From positions 368,601-432,600 of the forward strand of contig CAVZCK010000018.1 in the NCBI GenBank assembly GCA_963773735.1: a stretch of DNA of 64,000 nucleotides, written 5' to 3'. A program made the position numbers and the translations under genes. This document shows positions 57,647 to 64,000 of the stretch, piece by piece. The DNA comes from CAVZCK01 sp963773735. Its GTDB lineage: Bacteria; Pseudomonadota; Alphaproteobacteria; Rhizobiales; Rhodomicrobiaceae. The notes beneath the pieces are model-generated. The model searched no databases. It saw nothing but the letters and a program-made list of their open reading frames with translations, and was not told the DNA's origin. The stretch's first letter is position 1; every line of letters starts with the position of its first letter.

Positions 57647-58327
57647 TCACGATTTCATTTTCGCCCGCACCCTTGCCAAAAGGTTTTCCATCACTTTGGG
57701 AAAATACTCATCCCAAACCGGCCGCTCCGGGTGATGCGGCAGGGCAAGCGCCGTCTTCAACACCGCTTCCGCCGCTTTATACTCGCCCTGCTCATAGAGA
57801 AAGTCCGCATAGAAATAATGTGCGTCGCGTCCATTCGGCGCGTTTTTGACGGCCTCCTCCAGCAGGTGACGGGCTTTGTCGTTGTCGCCCCAGCCGAGGG
57901 GGAATCCCGGCACCCGGTAATAGAGCACGCCCAGACTTGTCGGAGCGCCTGCATCAAGCGCTTTGGGGTCTTGCTTCTCCGCCGCAATGAGCATGTCGCG
58001 AGCATGCGTTCGCCAGATCGAGCGCGGTCAGCCCCCAGGTCAGGGACGCCCTTTCGCTGGTGACGATCCCGTCCCAGATCAGCGCCTCCACGCGGCCGGG
58101 ATAACGCTTGATCAGCGCATCGGCTTCTGAGCCGACGGCCTCCATCTTCTCCTTTCGCTCGCCGTCGCTCTTGCTCAGATATTTCACCGTCGCCCAGTCT
58201 TCCGCCAGCTTCGACGATATCGGCATCGAGCGCGCGGTTATCCGAAGCGCGAGTGATCTGGGAAAACGAAACCGAGTACGGTGAAACCGGCGGCCGCGAT
58301 CGCGGCCATGCGCATAAATGACCTCAT
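57647..58327 (-). pseudogene. Secreted tetratricopeptide-repeat-like protein, about three frameshifts
   Basis: MRSFMRMAAIAAAGFTVLGFVF from ATG 58327 is a signal peptide. The following segments KLAEDWATVKYLSKSDGERKEKMEAVGSEADALIKRYPG, TSERASLTWGLTALDLA and DMLIAAEKQDPKALDAGAPTSLGVLYYRVPGFPLGWGD come from different frames (breaks near 58255, 58205 and 58000). The C-terminal DAHYFYADFLYEQGEYKAAEAVLKTAL is a TPR-type helix pair. Probably an envelope protein. Role in the cluster unknown. Confidence 0.72.
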
Positions 58328-58363
58328 GGGTTCTCCTCTTCATTTGTTCTTCTGAGACGATCC

Positions 58364-59158
58364 TCAGCTTGCTCCAACTCTGGAAAGCTGCTTGGCGATG
58401 GAGCGGTCCACCAGCTGCGGCAGCAGCCGCTGGATCAGCACAAACAGCCGCTCCGGCCCGGCGGGGTAGACGCTATTCGCCTCCCGCGCGACCGCCTTCC
58501 AGACCGACATCGCCACCGCCTGAGGCGAATCGAGCTTCATCTTGAACGGCTCGATAAGCGCCTGAAGCGGCCGGGATGCGGCCGTGCGGGTTGCTCGCGG
58601 CGCGGCGTAAGTCACGCCGATGCCGAGCGGGGCAAGCTCGCGGCGCAGTGCAATGGAAAATCCGCGCAGCCCGGACTTGCTCGCCGAATAGGCGGCGAAC
58701 AGCGGATAGGGAATGTCGCCAAGCACCGAGCCGATATTCACGATCCGCGCGCCCTTGCCGCGCCGCAGCAGGGGCAACGCCTGACGCGCGAGGGCCATCG
58801 GCGCAAGAAGGTTGGTTTCCATGACCGCTGCGAGCTGATCGTCCGTGATCTGTACAAACGGCCCGACCGGCACCACGCCGGCATTGTTCACCAAGAGATC
58901 GAGGCCTGCCCCAGCGAGTGCCGATAGCTCCCATCAGGGCGGCGCGATCAGCACGGCTGGTGACATCGCCCGCAACGGCGAAATGGCCGCTGCCGGGCAG
59001 TTTCGACAAGGTCTGCTGCAGCGCTTCGCGGCGCCGCCCCGTCAGGGCGAGGCGAACGCCTCGCCCCGCGGCTTCCATTGCAAGCGCCCGGCCGATCCCC
59101 GATCCGGCGCCGGTGATGACCGCCGTTTTTCCTCAAGCTGCACGGGCGCGCTCCGCAT
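58364..59158 (-). pseudogene. Short-chain dehydrogenase/reductase, two frameshifts
   Basis: About 262 residues. The NAD(P) motif TGAGSGIGRA appears only after adding one A to the GAAAAAC run near 59130, a typical homopolymer error. A second break near 58910 precedes VNNAGVVPVGPF. Catalytic Ser (VNIGSVLGD), and Tyr/Lys (AAYSASKSG) are present. ATG 59158 overlaps the diiron gene by 26 bases, so they are coupled. Reduces or oxidises a carbonyl/alcohol of unknown identity within this cluster. Confidence 0.87.
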
Positions 59159-59804
59159 GACGAGGCCCCATGTCCTCGAATATCGCGCCATAGAGGCGGT
59201 AGATCACGCGGGTGCTTTCGATGATTTGATCCTGGATCTGACGGTCTTCGAAGCCGTTGACCAGGCTCTTGAACAGCTCGACATGCTCGACGTCCAGCCC
59301 GCCATGCGAATTCAGATAGGAAAATCCGCTTTTGCCGTCGACCGCGAGGGAGCGTTGTACGGCGCCGGCAAGCTGATGGGCGAGCACGACCGACAGCCCC
59401 TCCAGCACATGAACCATGCCGAGGATGGCGTAGGGGCTGATCCATTGGATCGCGTAATAGCAGTAGCCGACCATGACCTGGCAGGGGATGGAAGGCTTGC
59501 CGCTAGCGACCGCGTCGGCATCGCCGCCCATGGCGCGGATATCGTCGAGGATCCATTTTTCGTGGCCGCGTTCTTCGTTCATGTACTCGACAAGACCGTC
59601 CTGATAGCGCTCGTCGCGTGTCATGGATGCCGCCAGGGCGAGCAGCGGGAAGGTATGCTTCACATGGTGATAAGCCTGGGTGAGGAAGTCGAGATAGAGC
59701 TCGCGCGAGCCGCCGAGGTCGAAAGCCTGCTTCACGAGTGGGATGGCCAGAAAGCGGTTCCGGGCTTCGGTCGTTTCCAGATAAAGTCGGTCGTATGCGC
59801 TCAT
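59133..59804 (-). CDS. Haem-oxygenase-like diiron protein (iron-containing redox enzyme family)
   Basis: 223 residues, intact, all-helical. It carries a ligand pattern expected of haem-oxygenase-like diiron oxidases (HDO): His46/His47/His50 in YHHVKH, Glu78 and His81 in EERGH, Glu135 in HVLEG, and His167, Asp171, His174 in SHGGLDVEH. Known members include UndA (fatty-acid to 1-alkene), CADD and SznF, which act on carboxylic acids or amines with O2. Lying between an acyl-activating enzyme and an SDR, it may oxidise a carboxylate or its derivative. TenA/PqqC-like function is the alternative. Confidence 0.82.
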   Translation of the reverse strand: MSAYDRLYLETTEARNRFLAIPLVKQAFDLGGSRELYLDFLTQAYHHVKHTFPLLALAASMTRDERYQDGLVEYMNEERGHEKWILDDIRAMGGDADAVASGKPSIPCQVMVGYCYYAIQWISPYAILGMVHVLEGLSVVLAHQLAGAVQRSLAVDGKSGFSYLNSHGGLDVEHVELFKSLVNGFEDRQIQDQIIESTRVIYRLYGAIFEDMGPRHAERARAA

Positions 59805-59846
59805 TCCATCACCTCAAGGGTTTTGCCTGATTCAGAGATTTTTGCT

Positions 59847-61282
59847 TTATCGTGCAGGATTCTCGTGGCCTCCGCCCGTCTCACTCGCCGGTTCGCGAGT
59901 GAAGAGCCCCAGGCGCATCGCCTCTTCGGGAGCGATGACGAAAGCGCCTTTCGGCCGGGCATAATCCGGGGCGGCTTGGCAAGCCTTTGCCACCAGGGAG
60001 TCGATGTCCTGAAGCGAGGCCGCCTGAAACCAGCCGGCACCAAAGCGCGACGGGATCAGAAGCAGCGCAAGCTGCGCCGGATCGCCGATCTGGCAAAGCA
60101 CGCTGGCGCCAATACGCGGATCGTCCGCGAGCATGGTCTCGATCCATTCCGGGTTGATGTTGCGGCCGGCCGGCGTGACGATCAGGTTGTCGCGCCGGCC
60201 ACGGACGGTCAGGAAGCCGTCCGCGTCGAGCGGCCCATATCCCCGGTGCGCCACCGGCGCGGGGCGGCATCGCCATGCAGATAGCCGTCCATGACCGACG
60301 GCCCCTCGACGATGATTTCGCCGTCCTCGATCTCGACCCGAAATCCGGGCAAAGGCTGTCCGACGGTGCCTGCGCGCGAGGCGCCAGGCCGGTTGACGGC
60401 GATAACCGAGGCGCATTCCGAAAGCCCATAGCCTTCGTAAACGGGAATCTCCAGCCTTGCGGCGGCGGCGGCAAGCAGGGGGATAAAGGCGCGCCGCCTA
60501 CCGCCACAAAGCGGGAACTCTCCGGCGGGCGCTTTCCGGACGCCGCAAGCTGGCTGGCATAAAGCGCGAGCAGTTGCGGCACAAGCACGCTTGTCGTCGG
60601 CCGCTCGCGCTCGAAGGCTTCAGCGATATTGCTCGCCGTTCCCGCGCTGACGCTCTGGGCAATCGCGCCGTCATAATGCACCCGCCACCAACCAGCACCG
60701 GAATGATGATGCCGCAGATGGCCTCAAGAAGCATGGGCAGCGGCAGAAGCGAAAGATATTTGTCGTCCGCCGTGGCGCCGCTCGCCTCCGCAAGAGCCTC
60801 GGCGGACCAGAGCGCCTGGCCGCCGGCGAGGCGGACACCTTTCGGGCTTCCCGTGCTGCCGGAGGTGTAGATGATGAGGCCGCCATCGCCGGCCGCAACG
60901 GCAGCATTGCTTCACGGCGCTGAGACAGAATCTGGACCGGTAAAGTCAAGCCATATCCGTTCTTGTCTGCCGCCTCGGACACCAGGATGCGGCTCACTCC
61001 CGCATCGCGGAGCAGATGGGCGCGCTGGTCCTGGCTGAAAAACCGCGGGATGGGAACAATGGTCTTTCCGGCAACGCTGGCGGCGAGGAAGGCGACGGCC
61101 CATTCCGCGCTATTGGCGCCGAAAATGCCGATCATTTCCGGCTCCGCGCCAAGATCCGCGGCGGCGCCCGCCACCCATTGGGCGAGTTCGGATCGGGGCA
61201 GAACGCAACGGTCATCGCTCATCGCAACGCGCCGTCCATCGAGATCGGCGTGACGGAAGAGGGCGTCAGCGAGCTTACCCAT
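59847..61282 (-). pseudogene. AMP-dependent synthetase/ligase, four or more frameshifts
   Basis: ANL-superfamily adenylating enzyme of about 475 residues. MGKLADALFRHADLDGRRVAM starts at 61282. The phosphate-binding motif YTSGSTGSPKGV is near 60860, VYEGYGLSECASVIAVNRPG near 60420, and the hinge/C-terminal DGFLTVRGRRDNLIVTPAGRNINPEWIE near 60170. These lie in different frames, with breaks near 60905, 60670, 60480 and 60240. Activates a carboxylic acid as acyl-AMP. It overlaps the hemolysin-family gene and is followed 42 bases later by the diiron gene. Confidence 0.85.
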
Positions 61283-61912
61283 GGGCACGGGCTCCGCCAG
61301 AGGTCTCCGTTTCCAGGCTCAGCAGAAACGGGGCCAGATCCTCGCGCCCAATGGCGAGCACTCGCGGACCGGTCTCGTAATAGGAGCCCCAAAGCTCAGG
61401 CGTGGGGACGCGATCTGAGCTGGCGGCGCCGAGGTCGATGAGCGGAAGGTGCAGCCTGTCGCAACATCGTCTCCAGACGGCTGGTCGCCGTGAAGAACGC
61501 CCAGTTGAAGCCAAGCAGGTCGCCATAGTGGATCAGCTCGCGCATGAAGCAGGACGGAGGCGGCCGGCGTCCGGCTCGCAAGGCTCGACACCTCGACAGT
61601 TTCGTGACGTCCGACAGGCTTGCCGGCCCGCTTGCTGATGACCGTCTCGATCGGATCGTCGAGATAGAACTCGGAAAAGAAGCGCTCCGACCCATCCCGC
61701 AACCCGGCGGCGCAACGAATCTTATCCCCTCCGCCGACAAGGGCGATGATGTTCGCTGGAAGGTTGGGGAGCCGGGCGCCGTAATGGTCGAGATATGTGG
61801 TGCGGATAAAGAGTGAGATCGCGGGCCACAATGGGTGACCGGAAGAGACATGGGTGAGATTCATGCCGATGATAGTTGCTCCGGTTTGCGCCGCGCGAAA
61901 ATCGAACGGCAC
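61275..61912 (-). pseudogene. Thermostable-hemolysin family protein, two frameshifts
   Basis: About 210 residues. GHPLWPAISLFIRTTYLDHYGARLPNLPANIIALV, then RCAAGLRDGSERFFSEFYLDDPIETVIS and VSSLASRTPAAS are conserved in the family named after a Vibrio hemolysin. Breaks near 61560 and 61470; the C-terminus HLPLIDLGAASSDRVPTPELWGSYYETGPRV follows. The start is GTG 61912 or ATG 61864. Despite the name, the fold resembles N-acyltransferases as I recall, and its fixed place before an adenylating enzyme suggests a biosynthetic role. The stop overlaps the ligase start by 8 bases. Confidence 0.8.
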
Positions 61913-62487
61913 CCTGGAAAAGCATGTCCGGAGCGCTTGGACCCATTCAGTTCGCCGTCAAACCCGTTGTGAGTTGGAAAGTCCACACTCGTCAGCTCGC
62001 CCCGCGCGGATCTTCCATAAGACGCCGACTTCATCCGCTCCGTGGGCGACGCGGTTAAGAAAGCATTAATGGACAAAGGTTATGCGCTGTTCGGCGCCCG
62101 GATACATTTTTGTAACCTTGGCCCATGGCATCGGCGGGACCAACAATTCACCCCTGACGAAGCGGGCCAAGCGACGCGCTGTGTCGCGTGTGCCGTTCAT
62201 TTCGCGCGGTTCCTAGTGCTATAATATCAGCGGCATGCTCTCCGCGCTTTTGGGAAATGCGAGCCGCTCCAATGTGCAAGCGCAGCCCGTCGAACAGAAC
62301 AAGGGGAACAGGTAAGACGCCCTTATTGAGCGAACCGCTAAGTCTTTGATTTTATTGGTCGGGGCGGCGTGATTCGAACACGCGGTGAGCTGTCCTGCCA
62401 TGCGGTCTGCGTTGCAACTGGGCTGCGCGAACCGACGGCTGCGAAGCGGTGAACGCAGGTGGGGGCTTACGTCAGCGCTTGAAGCTA
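61913..62487. other. Gene-poor region with a tRNA remnant, left of the IS630 element
   Basis: No supported protein gene in about 575 bases. It should contain the promoter of the minus-strand cluster. TATAAT occurs at 62220-62225 without a clear partner -35 box. The tRNA-like remnant is at 62356-62383. Confidence 0.45.
62356..62383 (-). other. tRNA-Pro-like 3' end remnant (possible attachment site)
   Basis: On the minus strand: a perfect 5-bp T-stem GCGTG/CACGC around the loop TTCGAAT, then the acceptor strand CGCCCCG, discriminator A and CCA. This matches the 3' end of alphaproteobacterial tRNA-Pro genes. Upstream, CGGTTCG could pair 5 of 7 with the acceptor strand and total length would be about 79, but no sound anticodon stem forms, so it is not a working tRNA. 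Such fragments are typical att sites left by integrating elements. Confidence 0.5.
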
Positions 62488-63636
62488 GTGGATCGCACCT
62501 AACATAAGAATCCGAATTGGGATTCCGCTCTGGTGCGAACCATGCGAATGCAACGGGATGCGCACGGGAATTTCTTTTGATGTCACCGCTGAGGATCGCG
62601 CTCGTCTGGAGGCGATCGTTGTGGACCGCAACCGGCCGCAGAAACATGTCTGGCGGGCCCGGATCATTCTTCTCAGCCATGACGGCTTGGGGACCGTCGA
62701 AATCATACGGCGAATCTCCAAAGCCAAGACCTGCGTTTGGCGCTGGCAAGAGCGTTTCATGCAGGAAGGCGTTGAGGGGCTTTTGCGGGACAAGACGCGC
62801 CCCTCTCGCAAGCCGCCTTTGCCACAGGAAACCGTCGCACGCGTTGTTGAGCTGACCCAAGGTCCCCCGCCCGGCGAGACGACGCACTGGACGTCCGCCG
62901 CCATGGCCAAAACGGCGGGAATTTCGCCAAGTTTGGTGCTGCGCATCTGGCGCAGCCATGGCCTTCAGCCTCACCGGGTGCGCCAGTTCAAGCTCTCCAA
63001 GGACCCGCAGTTTGTCGAAAAGCTCCGGGATATTGTCGGGCTTTATCTGGCGCCGCCCGCCCATGCGCTCGTTCTATCCGTGGATGAAAAAAGCCAGATC
63101 CAAGCGCTCGACCGCACCCAGCCGGGATTGCCGCTGAAGAGGGGGCGATGCGGAACCATGACGCACGATTACAAGCGGCACGGCACGACAACGCTTTTTG
63201 CTGCCCTCAACATCCTCGATGGAACCGTGACTGGGCGGAATATGCAGCGCCACCGTCATCAGGAGTTCATCCGCTTTCTCAACACCATCGAGGTCCAGGT
63301 TCCGGCGGGTAAGGTCATTCACGCCATTCTCGACAATTACGCCGCTCACAAACATCCGAAGGTGATGGCCTGGCTCGACCGGCATCCACGCTGGCAGTTC
63401 CACTTCACGCCGACGTCCTGTTCCTGGCTCAATGCAGTGGAGGGATTTTTCGCCAGGATGACCAAGCGACGGCTCAAACGCAGTGTGTTCAGCTCCGTCG
63501 TCGAGTTGCAGGCCGCCATCAAACGCTTCATTGCCGAGAGCAACGAAACAGCAAAACGCTTCGTTTGGACCAAAGACCCGCGGATCGCATCATCGCCGCC
63601 GTCAGGCGCGGGCACCAAACGTTAGATTCGATCCAC
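62488..63636 (+). mobile_element. IS630-family insertion sequence in a CTAG target
   Basis: Ends GTGGATCG at 62488-62495 and CGATCCAC at 63629-63636, with further imperfect match inward (14 of the first 18 positions pair). Flanked by TA on both sides, each within CTAG (62485-62488 and 63636-63639), as known for IS630 which duplicates TA within CTAG. One intact transposase gene. Probably recent. Confidence 0.9.
62558..63625 (+). CDS. IS630-family transposase
   Basis: 355 residues, intact. N-terminal helix-turn-helix (TAEDRARLEAIVVDRNRPQKHVWRARIILL, then RRISKAKTCVWRWQERF) and DDE core: Asp in LSVDEKSQIQALDRTQP, Asp in HAILDNYAAHKHP, Glu in CSWLNAVEGFFARMTKR. Ends about 10 bases inside the right terminal repeat. 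A possible source of the enzyme that moves the CTAG-bounded hairpins. Confidence 0.94.
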   Translation: MRTGISFDVTAEDRARLEAIVVDRNRPQKHVWRARIILLSHDGLGTVEIIRRISKAKTCVWRWQERFMQEGVEGLLRDKTRPSRKPPLPQETVARVVELTQGPPPGETTHWTSAAMAKTAGISPSLVLRIWRSHGLQPHRVRQFKLSKDPQFVEKLRDIVGLYLAPPAHALVLSVDEKSQIQALDRTQPGLPLKRGRCGTMTHDYKRHGTTTLFAALNILDGTVTGRNMQRHRHQEFIRFLNTIEVQVPAGKVIHAILDNYAAHKHPKVMAWLDRHPRWQFHFTPTSCSWLNAVEGFFARMTKRRLKRSVFSSVVELQAAIKRFIAESNETAKRFVWTKDPRIASSPPSGAGTKR

Positions 63637-64000
63637 TAGCCATGAACCCAATGCAACGCCCCGCCGCGATCGCTCGAGGCGGGGCGTCCGGGGAGAAATG
63701 CCACCAATGGGATGGCAGCATCTCCATAACGGGCGTCCGGCCGATTTCATCCCGGCAGATTGCAAAATGGCGCCCCGAGCCATCGGCGGGCGGGTTTTGC
63801 TTGTGGTAGGCTGAGAAGATGAAAGACGAGCCGTGCGCAAATCGGCCGATCGATGAGGTTTTACAGAACCGCAAGCGCAGCTTGGCGCGAATGTAATTCC
63901 GTTTGGCGACGATGAAGCCGGGCGATCTATCAATGGGTATGGGACAGGGCGGATAACGACCGGCTGCGGCTGCGGAATCCGGCCAGCACTGAGGTTTTCA
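63637..64000. other. Region right of the IS630 element, no gene identified
   Basis: About 360 bases. The open frames on both strands show no family resemblance or ribosome site. A disrupted gene that hosted the IS may continue beyond the window. Confidence 0.35.

Noticed and set aside
62042..62240. Promoter or small gene at the TATAAT near 62220
   Set aside because: No convincing -35 element at the right distance and no gene downstream in that direction before the IS.
63483..63933. Open frames overlapping the right end of the IS630 element
   Set aside because: They extend out of the transposase frame or run antisense, without ribosome sites or recognisable motifs.
1..64000. CRISPR arrays, prophage modules, rRNA operons, toxin-antitoxin pairs
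   Set aside because: No regularly spaced direct repeats, phage structural genes, rRNA sequence or paired small genes of that type were found on either strand.

Overview
The window is GC-rich DNA from an alphaproteobacterium, most likely of the Hyphomicrobiales. The pointers are an ALAS-type hemA, pobA/pca catabolic genes with a divergent AraC-type PobR, several IclR/GntR regulators, tripartite (TctABC), TRAP-TAXI, Liv and NitT-type transporters, and palindromic repeats common in Rhizobiales. I cannot name a genus. No plasmid or phage backbone is visible. Two insertion sequences (IS4-like at 21.9-23.2 kb, IS630-like at 62.5-63.6 kb) look intact.

Layout. 1-12 kb (minus strand): a catabolic operon of unknown substrate with IclR regulator, Zn-alcohol dehydrogenase, molybdenum hydroxylase (FAD subunit, fused 2Fe-2S/Mo subunit, separate C-terminal Mo half), TctCBA uptake system, IolD/acetolactate-synthase-like ThDP enzyme and IlvD/Edd dehydratase. 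12-14.4 kb: a GFA-family protein and hemA. 14.5-30.4 kb: aromatic degradation. Maleylacetate reductase, the CatI/CatJ-type 3-oxoadipate CoA-transferase and thiolase PcaF form the lower pathway; PobA, PcaH/G, PcaB and PcaC form the 4-hydroxybenzoate/protocatechuate branch; a hydroxyquinol 1,2-dioxygenase at 38 kb feeds the maleylacetate branch. No pcaD is visible. 30.5-43.3 kb: two Liv-type ABC transporters, an orphan substrate-binding protein and a second MetE-like protein. 43.8-51 kb: TRAP-TAXI transporter, SRPBCC/ArsR pair, cupin and a large hydrolase. 51.3-56.8 kb: a 3-hydroxyisobutyrate-dehydrogenase-like gene and a NitT/TauT-type ABC transporter, scrambled by a 1.4-kb tandem duplication. 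56.9-61.9 kb (minus strand): a compact cluster of thermostable-hemolysin-family protein, AMP-dependent ligase, haem-oxygenase-like diiron protein, SDR, TPR protein and methyltransferase. 62-64 kb: a tRNA-Pro-like remnant and the IS630 element.

Two general points matter. First, about twenty genes contain one or more frameshifts or in-frame stops, some next to homopolymers and one in hemA, which is normally essential. Many are probably sequence errors, but some decay may be real. I label such genes 'pseudogene' and give the reconstructed extent. Second, two intergenic sites flanking the pobA-pcaHG segment each carry a pair of 77-79-bp hairpins with the same layout: CTAG at both feet, a 7-bp basal stem, a 4-nt bulge facing the partner hairpin, and a 13-16-bp upper stem. 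The stem sequences differ. One of these hairpins supplies the pobA stop codon and another replaces the start of pcaB. They resemble IS630-type miniature elements or REP doublets and are the most distinctive structural signal here.
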